A DNA stretch of 6,766 bases, taken from assembly GCA_023423495.1 (NCBI GenBank), contig JAFAFM010000235.1:1-6766 (forward strand), read 5' to 3'. The notes under the pieces are model-generated. The model worked only from the letters and a program-made list of their open reading frames with translations, had not been told where the DNA came from and did no database searches. This DNA comes from Armatimonadota bacterium (GTDB lineage Bacteria > Armatimonadota > Fimbriimonadia > Fimbriimonadales > Fimbriimonadaceae). The position numbers and the translations under genes are program-made. Every line of letters begins with the position of its first letter. Position 1 is the stretch's first letter. Shown piece by piece: positions 1 to 6,468 of this stretch.

Positions 1-943
1 AAGACTCGGCCATGGCATCCAGCTCTGGGCAACTCACTTCGTAATCATCACGTAGCGAAACATGGCTTTCCGTCATGAGGGTCCCGATCGTCGCCAAGTT
101 TCCCGCTTGCAGAGCAGCCTTGAAGTCCACCGCCCTCGCATTCTCCGAGACAACGTGCCTTGCTCGCCGGTAGATCACATCATCCATGCGATCGCGATTA
201 AGAATCAAAGTGTCCATGTCGGCGTCGCGTAGCGTTGCCACCCCCAAGATCCGGCATGCTTCTTCACACTGTGATCGCCGTTCGTTGTAAGCAGAATCCG
301 ACAGGGCCCGAGGCCTTTTGGTGTCACACAGCACCAAGGCAAGGCCGTTCGGAATGGGAGCGTATTCCAGGTCCAAGCTTCGGGTGTCCATGAAAATGGC
401 TTGGCCCGCCCGTCCCATAGCGCTTGCCATCTGGTCCATGATCCCGCAATTCACTCCAACAAATTCGTTCTCGCACCGTTGGGCGATTTTTGCAAGGGTC
501 TTGTTATCGATCTCCAATCCAGCGAGTCGAACCCAGAGTGTTCCAAAGGCCAACTCCATCGCTGCGCTGCTGCTGACCCCGCTTCCCATCGGGACTGTGC
601 TCGCCACCGCAGCCCGAATATTAGGCATGGGCATGCCCGTATGCATCCGGAGCGCCCAGGCCATCCCGGCGGCATATGCCGCCCACCCGTTAACCTGGCC
701 GGGCTCGACGGTCAGGGCGTCGAAATTCATTCCTGGCCCCACTTGTGCAGACACAAGCTGAGACTCCTGGTCCGCTTCTGTCGCAGCGACGTGTACTTCT
801 TTGTCGATAGCCGCCGGGAAAACGAAACCATCGTTGTAGTCCGTGTGCTCTCCAATAAGATTGACTCGCCCAGGGGCGATGGAGCCAATGGTTGGCGGTC
901 GGCAGAAGGTTTGTTGGAAGAGCGAGTCTGCAAGTGGATCCAC
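1..943 (-). CDS. galK: Galactokinase (GHMP kinase family), C-terminus cut by the window edge
   Basis: Galactokinase phosphorylates alpha-D-galactose with ATP to galactose-1-phosphate in the cytoplasm, the first committed step of the Leloir pathway. Reading the minus strand from a GTG at 943-941 gives 314 uninterrupted codons to the left edge. Visible motifs are the galactokinase signature GRVNLIGEHTDYNDGF (about residues 25-40, holding the sugar-binding E32, H33 and D35 and the catalytic-type R26), the GHMP ATP-binding loop PMGSGVSSSAAME (118-130), and CGIMDQ with the presumed catalytic base D170. The later CDTKRPRALSDSAYNERR stretch (206-223) is also typical. The third GHMP motif (GxGFGG type) and the last roughly 40-70 residues of a usual 350-400 aa enzyme lie beyond the edge. 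The start is GTG because the frame is open only from 1006 and holds no ATG or TTG before the signature. It also puts the signature at nearly the same distance from the N-terminus as in E. coli GalK. No good Shine-Dalgarno is seen. It is divergent from pepV. Function is secure and the exact start is likely. Confidence 0.95.
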   Translation of the reverse strand, partial: MDPLADSLFQQTFCRPPTIGSIAPGRVNLIGEHTDYNDGFVFPAAIDKEVHVAATEADQESQLVSAQVGPGMNFDALTVEPGQVNGWAAYAAGMAWALRMHTGMPMPNIRAAVASTVPMGSGVSSSAAMELAFGTLWVRLAGLEIDNKTLAKIAQRCENEFVGVNCGIMDQMASAMGRAGQAIFMDTRSLDLEYAPIPNGLALVLCDTKRPRALSDSAYNERRSQCEEACRILGVATLRDADMDTLILNRDRMDDVIYRRARHVVSENARAVDFKAALQAGNLATIGTLMTESHVSLRDDYEVSCPELDAMAES

Positions 944-948
944 GTGGA
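934..948. repeat. Two overlapping 10 bp palindromes at the galK start codon
   Basis: GTGGATCCAC (934-943) and TCCACGTGGA (939-948) are both perfect palindromes and share five bases, giving a GTGGA-TCCAC-GTGGA pattern across the GTG start of galK. This could be an operator or an accident of coding sequence. No regulator site is recognised. Confidence 0.4.
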
Positions 949-993
949 AGGTCTTACCCGTTGAGGTTGCATCTGGTCGATACCCCGTGGGAA

Positions 994-1071
994 TACCAGG
1001 CCCGCACTAACCTGGTAATGGAATGCTGAATCAGGTTCAGCGGGCGCTCAACCAACCGCCCGAGTGCCCGC
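994..1071. repeat. Cluster of three adjacent inverted repeats in the galK-pepV intergenic region
   Basis: Three hairpin-forming repeats lie almost end to end. TACCAGG (994-1000) pairs with CCTGGTA (1011-1017), a perfect 7 bp stem with a 10-base loop. GCTGAA (1025-1030) pairs with TTCAGC (1036-1041), a perfect 6 bp stem with a 5-base loop. GCGGGCGCTC (1040-1049) pairs with GAGTGCCCGC (1062-1071), a 10 bp stem with a 12-base loop. The third stem's single imperfect position is a G-U wobble if the plus strand is transcribed but an A-C mismatch on the minus strand. If galK starts near 1074, the whole cluster lies in its mRNA leader. It matches no riboswitch or small RNA that I recognise. A structured leader, a small plus-strand RNA or an operator region are all possible. 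Confidence 0.55.
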
Positions 1072-1079
1072 GAGCCCCA

Positions 1080-1085
1080 ATTTTA
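1080..1085 (-). promoter_or_regulatory. Candidate -10 box for galK
   Basis: On the minus strand the sequence reads TAAAAT, a good match to the TANNNT form of a sigma-70-type -10 box. Transcription would start near 1074, giving a leader of about 130 bases before the GTG. No convincing -35 hexamer is visible at normal spacing, so this is inferred from the -10 alone. Confidence 0.35.
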
Positions 1086-1099
1086 TTGTCGGGATGCAC

Positions 1100-1105
1100 T
1101 ACAAT
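1100..1105 (+). promoter_or_regulatory. -10 box for pepV, placed for a leaderless mRNA
   Basis: TACAAT ends five bases before the pepV ATG at 1111. A start point 6-7 bases downstream of a -10 box would fall at or next to the A of the ATG, so the mRNA would have essentially no 5' leader. This agrees with the lack of a Shine-Dalgarno sequence just upstream. The -35 region is not recognisable. The arrangement resembles the -10-next-to-start layout known for leaderless genes in Deinococcus. Confidence 0.5.
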
Positions 1106-1110
1106 CGCAT

Positions 1111-2508
1111 ATGCCCGACCCTATCGTCGCCAAGATTCAAGATTGGCTCCGAGCCCACGAAGCTGAACTTCTCGCCGACACCCAGACCATGCTGCGCTTC
1201 GCATCCGTGGAGGGTGAAGCTGCCGAAAACGCGCCCTTTGGCAAGGAGAATCGACAAGCTTTGGACTTTGCACTCCAGCTTTGCGAGAAGTGGGGATTTC
1301 AAACCAAAGATCTGGAAGGTTACGCCGGGTGGGGCGAATTCGGCCAGGGCGACCGCTTGGTGGTCTCGCTAGGACACTTGGATGTCGTGCCCGTCGGGCA
1401 TGGGTGGAAACATGAACCGTTTGGCGCGGAGATCGACGGTGACTACATTTACGCCAGAGGCGCGGAAGACGACAAAGGCCCGACGATGGCATCGCTGTAC
1501 GCCATGCGGGCGATCAAGGAAGTCGTCCCGAATCTGCCAGCCAGGATGCGTCAAGTCTTCGGCTGCGACGAGGAGTCCGGCTTTTTGTGCGTCGAGCGCT
1601 ATGTAAAGACTGAGGAAGCGCCGACTTACGGAGTCGCCCCGGACTCGGGGTGGCCGTGTTATCACGCAGAAAAGGGAATCGCAGACTTTGTCACCTCAGT
1701 CGACTTGATCCAAGGCGATTTCGAATTGCTGGAAGTTTCGGGAGGCCAGCGACCCAATATCGTTATCGACGACTGTGAAGCGATGGTCAAGGTCGGGACG
1801 AACGCTCGGGCCCATGTCGATTCCAAACTTGCGGATGCCTGGGACGCAAATGTCACTTGGAACTGGAACGAGGATGTTTTGGTCGTTCGGGCCAAGGGTA
1901 AAGCCGCTCACGGTTCCCGCCCATTCTCCGGCGACAATGCAGCCACTCGCGTCTATCGCTTCCTGTTGGATATCGCTCCCCTAGAGGGCGAATCCTACTT
2001 CGAAGAGCTGCTGTGGATGACGCATCCGAGTGGGGTTGGTCTCGGAATTCACGGACGCGACGATGTGAGCGAGGACCTAACATCCAACCTAGGCATCGTC
2101 GAGACCAAAGCTGGCCGACTATCCATGCTTACAAACATTCGCTATCCGGTGACGTGGAAGGGCGAGGAACTGGCCGAGCGCTGCCGCAAATTCCTCGGAA
2201 CCCTCAAGCACAGTTTCACTTTGGATGTTGTCCGGGACAGCCCATCGCTTTACTTCCCTCTCGATCATCCGCTCGTTAAGGTCGTTTGCGAAGTCGTGAA
2301 AGAGGAGACCGGGGAAACGAAAGCGCCCGGCGTGATGGGTGGCGGAACCTACGCACGGGCAATTCCTAACACGGTTAGCATCGGAACGGGCTGGGAGGGG
2401 GATGGCAAGGCCCACGAAACCGATGAGCGACTCAAGGTCGAGCACCTCTTTAAGATGAGCCGAATCTACGCACACATCCTCTATCGGCTCGCGATGGTGG
2501 AACCATAA
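1111..2508 (+). CDS. pepV: PepV-type dipeptidase (peptidase family M20)
   Basis: This is a cytoplasmic zinc-dependent dipeptidase, and its likely role is cleaving dipeptides at the end of peptide breakdown. The 465 aa length is normal for PepV and related Xaa-His dipeptidases. All di-zinc ligands can be placed: H89 in GHLDVVPVG, bridging D120 in GAEDDKGP, catalytic base E154 and ligand E155 in CDEESG, D178 in APDSGWP, and H435 in KAHETDE. AAHGSRP (265-271) with H267 and MGGGTYAR (409-416) match substrate-binding segments of the lid and catalytic domains. There is no signal peptide. The ATG at 1111 is chosen because it gives the full N-terminal helix and sits behind a -10 box. No upstream Shine-Dalgarno is seen. 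It is divergent from galK and is followed after 31 bases by the peroxidase gene, probably one transcript. Exact dipeptide specificity cannot be read from the sequence. Confidence 0.93.
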   Translation: MPDPIVAKIQDWLRAHEAELLADTQTMLRFASVEGEAAENAPFGKENRQALDFALQLCEKWGFQTKDLEGYAGWGEFGQGDRLVVSLGHLDVVPVGHGWKHEPFGAEIDGDYIYARGAEDDKGPTMASLYAMRAIKEVVPNLPARMRQVFGCDEESGFLCVERYVKTEEAPTYGVAPDSGWPCYHAEKGIADFVTSVDLIQGDFELLEVSGGQRPNIVIDDCEAMVKVGTNARAHVDSKLADAWDANVTWNWNEDVLVVRAKGKAAHGSRPFSGDNAATRVYRFLLDIAPLEGESYFEELLWMTHPSGVGLGIHGRDDVSEDLTSNLGIVETKAGRLSMLTNIRYPVTWKGEELAERCRKFLGTLKHSFTLDVVRDSPSLYFPLDHPLVKVVCEVVKEETGETKAPGVMGGGTYARAIPNTVSIGTGWEGDGKAHETDERLKVEHLFKMSRIYAHILYRLAMVEP

Positions 2509-2539
2509 AGCGCGCGACAACCTTATCGAAATTACGATC

Positions 2540-3091
2540 ATGAAGAAACTGCTTTTTGCCTTTACTCTCGGGTGCGGTATGGTTGCCGCAGCCATGACAT
2601 CCGTCGAAAACTCCGTTTACGATTTCACCCCCAAGGACATCGATGGCAAGGCAGTCAAGCTGGAAAAGTATAAGGGCAAGGTCCTGCTGATCGTCAATGT
2701 CGCCAGCCAATGTGGCCTGACGCCGCAATACGAAGGGCTGCAAGCGCTATACACAAAGTTCAAAGGCAAAGGATTCACGGTTCTGGGATTCCCAGCCAAC
2801 GAATTTGGAAATCAGGAGCCGGGCTCTAACGCCGAGATCAAAGAGTTCTGCTCTTCGAAGTACAGCGTCACTTTCCCGATGTTCGAGAAGATTGTGGTCA
2901 AGGGCGAAAAAACTGACCCGCTTTACAAATATCTTGTCGCCAGTTCCGACCGACCTCAAGACGAGATCGAGTGGAATTTCGCCAAGTTCCTGATTGGTAA
3001 GGATGGCAAGGTGCTCAAGCGATTCAGCCCGAAGACTAAGCCTGACGATCCTCAGATTCTCAAGGCGATCGAAGAGGCTCTGGCAAAGTAA
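2540..3091 (+). CDS. Glutathione peroxidase-family thiol peroxidase with signal peptide
   Basis: Members reduce hydrogen peroxide and lipid hydroperoxides. Most bacterial ones use thioredoxin rather than glutathione. The 183 aa product begins with a short basic and hydrophobic segment ending in AAAM (about residues 1-19), which looks like a Sec signal peptide, so the enzyme probably works outside the cytoplasm. The mature part has the peroxidatic cysteine C58 in NVASQCGLT, the family motif GFPANEFGNQEPG (83-95, active-site Q92), and W145-N146 in EWNFAKFLIG, which completes the Cys-Gln-Trp-Asn active site. C104 in EIKEFCSSKY is a candidate resolving cysteine, which favours a thioredoxin-type cycle. 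C12 lies in TLGC, a poor lipobox, so a lipoprotein is less likely. ATG 2540 is chosen because it supplies the signal peptide. No Shine-Dalgarno is visible in the 31 base gap after pepV, so it probably depends on the pepV transcript. Confidence 0.93.
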   Translation: MKKLLFAFTLGCGMVAAAMTSVENSVYDFTPKDIDGKAVKLEKYKGKVLLIVNVASQCGLTPQYEGLQALYTKFKGKGFTVLGFPANEFGNQEPGSNAEIKEFCSSKYSVTFPMFEKIVVKGEKTDPLYKYLVASSDRPQDEIEWNFAKFLIGKDGKVLKRFSPKTKPDDPQILKAIEEALAK

Positions 3092-3103
3092 TTTTCCGGA
3101 AAA
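3092..3103. repeat. Perfect 12 bp palindrome directly after the peroxidase stop codon
   Basis: TTTTCCGGAAAA starts on the base after the TAA of the peroxidase gene. With no loop it makes a poor RNA hairpin, so it is not a usual intrinsic terminator. It could be a protein-binding site for the downstream gene, or chance. Confidence 0.4.
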
Positions 3104-3114
3104 CCTAAAGTAAA

Positions 3115-3146
3115 GCTCCAAGCTTGCCAATACAAATACTTGGAGC
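3115..3146 (+). promoter_or_regulatory. Leader hairpin covering the Shine-Dalgarno of the downstream fusion gene
   Basis: GCTCCAAG (3115-3122) and CTTGGAGC (3139-3146) form a perfect 8 bp stem around a 16-base AU-leaning loop. The right arm contains GGAG (3142-3145), the best ribosome-binding site of the ATG at 3150 (four bases between). In RNA the folded stem would mask that site. There is no U-tract after it, so a terminator is unlikely. A role in translational control is inferred. Confidence 0.5.
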
Positions 3147-3149
3147 ACA

Positions 3150-4769
3150 ATGTCCACGATCGCAATTGAAAAGACGAAGCTCGCCTGGACGGGCGAGCGC
3201 ATGATTCCGCATCAATCAGATAGCGCTACCGAACTGTTTCACTGGCAGCGCTATCTGTATTTCCGCCCCTGGTATGCCGATGGAGACGTCGTCGATGCAG
3301 CTTCGGGTGAAGGCTATGGTTGTGGCTATGCCGGTACGTTTGCCGCGACCTGCCTAGGAATCGACAGCTCCGCCGAAGCCGTCGAACATGCGCAGCTCAA
3401 GTACCACTGGGCTCAATTTCAGAAGGACGACGTGTGCAAAGCCGATTACTCGTCCGCTGATCTAGTAATCAGCTTTGAGACGATCGAACATCTGCCAGAC
3501 CCGAACCGATTTTTGGACGCGCTGAAATCTTGCAAGGGCCGGATCGTTATCAGCACACCCAACCGTAAAACACATTCGCCCGGCAACCGCCTAGAGGATA
3601 AACCTCACAATCCATATCACACGGTCGAATGGACGCCCAGCGAATTTTCCGACCTTATTCTCTCTCATTTCCCGACGCGGCAAGTCCGATTCCTGAATCA
3701 AGAAGCGCGTTGGCCCGGGCTGATTCGCGAGGGGCTGGACGACAATGCGATGTACACCATCGCGGTTGTCGGCGACGGAGAGTTGCCCAACTGGCCGCGG
3801 CTCGGAATTGCGATTCCCACCAGGAATGCAGAGCTGGCACAGTCCGCGGTGATGAGTTTCAGCCGCTATTATCCGGGTGAGCTTGAGTTCGCTATTGTCG
3901 CCAATGGCCTGTCGACCGAAGATTTGCAAACTTTGCACTCGTTCCAAACCCAAGTTCCTAACATGGTCCATGTGCTGGAAGAGCCTGAGAACCTGGGATA
4001 TGGTCGGGGGGCGAATCGTGGGCTGGAATTCCTTTCCCAAGAGGCTTGGTTCGACGCTTTTATCGTCAGCAATGACGACGTAACTCCCAGCGTGGACTTC
4101 TTGCCCCAAATGGCAAGCGCTTACCAGGAATTGGTCAAACAGGGGCTTAATCCCGGAGTGCTGGGTTGCGTGACCAACGCAATTAATGGCCCCCAGCAGG
4201 TCGATATTGGCGCCTATCAGACGCTGGAAGAAATGCATGACCGGGCAAGCGACTGGTCTCGAACGCACCATTCGAGTGCAACCCAGACCAACCGAATTCG
4301 TGGCCTATTCATGATGATTTCGCCCGACTGCTTAAGTGACGTCGGTGGCTTTGATCCTCGGTTTGGAATCGGCAATTTCGAGGATGACGACCACAACTTA
4401 AGATGCCTTATGGCTGGCTATTCGCTATGGCAAATCGATGGCGCATTCCTGCACCACATCGGAAGCAGCACATTCCGATCGTTGGACATCGACTATGAGT
4501 CGAACATTCAGCGAAATCTCTCGCTGATCCTCCAAAAGTGGAATGTGGACACCTTTCAAGCGCTTTGGTCCGATGCTCGACCGCTCGATACGGTTTACGT
4601 TCCCCTGACAGCAAAACTTCCTCAGAGCGGATACTCCATCCCGATCAATGGCGAAACGGTCGACTTAGTGAATCAAGCAAGCGACTTGGAGTTCGCGGCG
4701 TACGTTATGCAGCGGGCACGCGGCGCAGATCGGCGATTGGCGGTTATTCAAGCATTAGAAGCCGCGTAG
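3150..4769 (+). CDS. Bifunctional SAM methyltransferase-family 2 glycosyltransferase
   Basis: One 539 aa protein carries two enzyme domains. Residues about 15-215 form a class I SAM-dependent methyltransferase, with the glycine-rich SAM loop VDAASGEGYG (48-57), the acidic GID (70-72), and the FETIEHLPDP segment (109-118) typical of Methyltransf_11/23 proteins. Residues about 217-465 form a GT-A fold family 2 glycosyltransferase, starting at LGIAIPTRN. It has NLGYGRGANRG (281-291), the nucleotide-sugar/metal motif SNDDV (307-311, DxD-like), GGFDPRFG (399-406), an acidic FEDDDHNLR (410-418) and HHIGSS (435-440). The order resembles rhamnosyltransferase-like enzymes. A roughly 70 aa tail is unassigned. 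There are no membrane segments or signal peptide, so it is cytoplasmic. The start is supported by GGAG at 3142-3145 and by the WTGERMIP motif near the N-terminus. It probably builds and methylates a surface glycan or glycoprotein. The acceptor, sugar and methylated position are unknown. Position next to pilB is the only hint of a link to pili. Confidence 0.88.
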   Translation: MSTIAIEKTKLAWTGERMIPHQSDSATELFHWQRYLYFRPWYADGDVVDAASGEGYGCGYAGTFAATCLGIDSSAEAVEHAQLKYHWAQFQKDDVCKADYSSADLVISFETIEHLPDPNRFLDALKSCKGRIVISTPNRKTHSPGNRLEDKPHNPYHTVEWTPSEFSDLILSHFPTRQVRFLNQEARWPGLIREGLDDNAMYTIAVVGDGELPNWPRLGIAIPTRNAELAQSAVMSFSRYYPGELEFAIVANGLSTEDLQTLHSFQTQVPNMVHVLEEPENLGYGRGANRGLEFLSQEAWFDAFIVSNDDVTPSVDFLPQMASAYQELVKQGLNPGVLGCVTNAINGPQQVDIGAYQTLEEMHDRASDWSRTHHSSATQTNRIRGLFMMISPDCLSDVGGFDPRFGIGNFEDDDHNLRCLMAGYSLWQIDGAFLHHIGSSTFRSLDIDYESNIQRNLSLILQKWNVDTFQALWSDARPLDTVYVPLTAKLPQSGYSIPINGETVDLVNQASDLEFAAYVMQRARGADRRLAVIQALEAA

Positions 4770-4811
4770 CCGGTAGCTTCTGGGATGCTTCAGGACTGGA
4801 TGAACTTTCAG

Positions 4812-4823
4812 CGTAAATTTACG
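4812..4823 (+). promoter_or_regulatory. 12 bp palindrome overlapping a candidate -10 box for pilB
   Basis: CGTAAATTTACG (4812-4823) is a perfect palindrome. Inside it TAAATT (4814-4819) fits a TANNNT -10 box and would start transcription near 4826, about 28 bases before the pilB ATG. A second, smaller palindrome TTACGTAA (4819-4826) overlaps it. No clear -35 is seen. A repressor or activator site over the promoter is plausible but unproven. Confidence 0.35.
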
Positions 4824-4853
4824 TAAGAACTCTCCAGCTACCTGGAATTCCCC

Positions 4854-6452
4854 ATGAGCCTTTATGAACCGCTAGACAGCGCCCGCGACTTTGCGCCATC
4901 CTCATCCGTGGTGTCATCCGACGGATTGGAATTGGTAGACCTAGAGGTCACGAAGCCTCAAGAAAGTGCGATGTCGCTTGCTCCCGGCGAATTTGCCCTC
5001 AAGAACCAAGTTCTGCCGCTCTTTTTGGAGGGTGAAACATTGGTCGTCGCCATCGGCACGATCACATCTTTGCCGTCGGTCGACGACCTCGGAATTTTGG
5101 CAAACCGTCCCGTGCGGGCGGTGATGGCCGATCCGGGACTCATCAAAGAGCGGATCGAAGAGTACTTCCTGGAGCGAATCCTCGCCGGTATTCCAAGTGA
5201 AGATCAGGGAACTGTCGCCGAAATCGACGACACAACCGACCTTGCTGACCTCACAAAGATGGCGGGCGAAACCGCGGTCGTCCAGATGGTGAACTTGATC
5301 TTTGCCCAGGCCGTGCGAGATAGCGCAAGCGACATCCATATTGAGCCTTATGAGAAAGAGGTTAAGGTGCGGTATCGCATCGACGGCATGCTCAATGACA
5401 TGCTGAAGCCGCCGAAGCGGATGCACGCTGCCATCATCAGCCGCCTCAAAATCCTTGGCGAGATGAACATCGCCGAGCGGCGACTTCCCCAAGACGGCCG
5501 TATCAAGATTACGATCGCGGGCCGATCCATCGACGTTCGTGTTTCCATCGTGCCGACCGTATTTGGCGAGCGCGCAGTCATGCGACTTTTGGACAAGGGC
5601 ACGGCCCTGCTCGGTTTGAAGGAACTGGGTATGCCGCCCGAGACCTACCAGAAGTTCTTGAAGCTGATCCACCAGCCGTACGGGATCATCCTTGCTACTG
5701 GCCCGACTGGTTCCGGTAAATCCACCTCACTCTATGCCGCGTTGCAAGAGATTTGGTCTCCCACCACGAACATCCTCACCATCGAGGATCCGGTCGAATA
5801 CCAGGTACCGGGCATCAGCCAGGTTCAGGTGAGGTCCAACATCGGCTTGTCGTTCGCCAGTGGACTTCGCAGCTTCCTTCGACAGGACCCCGACGTCATC
5901 ATGGTTGGTGAAATTCGTGACCATGAGACGGCCGAAATCGCAATCCATGCATCCTTGACGGGTCACTTGGTTTTTTCCACTCTGCACACCAACGATGCTC
6001 CAGGCGCCGTAACCCGTCTTCTGGACATGGGTGTGGAGCCTTATTTGGCAGCTTCGTCCCTCATCGGAGTTATTGCCCAGCGGCTGGTCCGCCGCATCTG
6101 TCCGAACTGCATCGAGTCTTACGAGCCCACTCATGAAGCCTTGATCGCCATTGGATTCACCGACGACGAAATCGCAGGGCTCCCGAAGGGAACCTTTAAG
6201 AAGGGTCGCGGGTGCGACAAATGCCAAGGTACCGGTCACCGTGGCCGACAAGGTCTGTACGAGCTGTTCTTTATCGACGAGGACATCAAGCGGTTGACCG
6301 TCGACCGAGCCTCCGCAAGCGTGATGAAAAACCATGCGATTCGAAATCAGGGAATGCGAACCCTGCTGATGGAAGGCAAACTCATGGCCCTAGAAGGAAG
6401 AACAACCCCCGAGGAAGTCATGCGTGTTTGCCAGCGAGAGGACTTCTCGTAG
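4854..6452 (+). CDS. pilB: Type IV pilus / type II secretion assembly ATPase (PilB/GspE)
   Basis: This is a cytoplasmic hexameric ATPase that powers pilus or pseudopilus assembly by acting on the inner-membrane platform protein encoded next. The 532 aa product has a T2SSE N-terminal domain (about 24-105, pattern ALKNQVLPLFLEGETLVVAI) and a central N2 domain with SASDIHIEP (157-165) and AERRLPQDGR (207-216). The catalytic core follows: Walker A GPTGSGKST (283-291), Asp box TIEDPVEY (309-316), Walker B DPDVIMVGEIRD (345-356), and His box HLVFSTLHTND (371-381). Two CxxC pairs, CPNC (416-419) and CDKC (454-457), form the zinc-binding site typical of GspE/PilB and absent from the PilT retraction ATPases. 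Before residue 24 there is only a short divergent tail, so the extra N-terminal domain of longer PilB proteins seems missing. GGAA at 4844-4847 is a weak ribosome site supporting this ATG. Whether it serves a pilus or a type II secretion system cannot be decided here. Confidence 0.95.
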   Translation: MSLYEPLDSARDFAPSSSVVSSDGLELVDLEVTKPQESAMSLAPGEFALKNQVLPLFLEGETLVVAIGTITSLPSVDDLGILANRPVRAVMADPGLIKERIEEYFLERILAGIPSEDQGTVAEIDDTTDLADLTKMAGETAVVQMVNLIFAQAVRDSASDIHIEPYEKEVKVRYRIDGMLNDMLKPPKRMHAAIISRLKILGEMNIAERRLPQDGRIKITIAGRSIDVRVSIVPTVFGERAVMRLLDKGTALLGLKELGMPPETYQKFLKLIHQPYGIILATGPTGSGKSTSLYAALQEIWSPTTNILTIEDPVEYQVPGISQVQVRSNIGLSFASGLRSFLRQDPDVIMVGEIRDHETAEIAIHASLTGHLVFSTLHTNDAPGAVTRLLDMGVEPYLAASSLIGVIAQRLVRRICPNCIESYEPTHEALIAIGFTDDEIAGLPKGTFKKGRGCDKCQGTGHRGRQGLYELFFIDEDIKRLTVDRASASVMKNHAIRNQGMRTLLMEGKLMALEGRTTPEEVMRVCQREDFS

Positions 6453-6468
6453 TGTCGAGACAAGCTAA

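Noticed and set aside
401..964. 187-codon plus-strand open frame and its overlapping plus-strand neighbour at 318-761
   Set aside because: Both are antisense to galK, whose minus-strand frame carries all galactokinase motifs. Their products are low-complexity R/S/H-rich chains with no recognisable domain.
727..972. ATG at 972 (minus strand) as the galK start with a frameshift
   Set aside because: It is in a different frame from the kinase. The GTG at 943 already gives the expected N-terminal length without a frameshift.
1025..1080. TPP (thi-box) riboswitch on the minus strand, suggested by the phrase TGAACCTGAT
   Set aside because: The rest of the thi-box consensus (CUGAGA and the GGUAAUnCCAGCG segment in the right order) is missing, and a galactokinase is an unlikely target.
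1040..1084. GC-rich hairpin plus TTTT on the plus strand as a rho-independent terminator
   Set aside because: The T-run comes about nine bases after the stem and is short, and no plus-strand gene ends upstream.
3591..4271. 226-codon minus-strand open frame inside the fusion gene
   Set aside because: It is a shadow of the plus-strand methyltransferase-glycosyltransferase, with no motifs and no ribosome site.
4757..4781. AGAAGC...GCTTCT hairpin around the stop codon of the fusion gene as an intrinsic terminator
   Set aside because: The stem is only 6 bp with a 13-base loop, is not GC-rich enough, and has no following T-run.
4833..4846. TCCAG-CTAC-CTGGA mini-hairpin just before the pilB start
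   Set aside because: A 5 bp stem is common by chance. It touches the weak GGAA ribosome site, but nothing else supports regulation.
4941..5672. 243-codon minus-strand open frame, and another at 5727-6335, opposite pilB
   Set aside because: Both lie wholly within pilB coding sequence and have the composition expected of an antisense shadow. No family features are seen.
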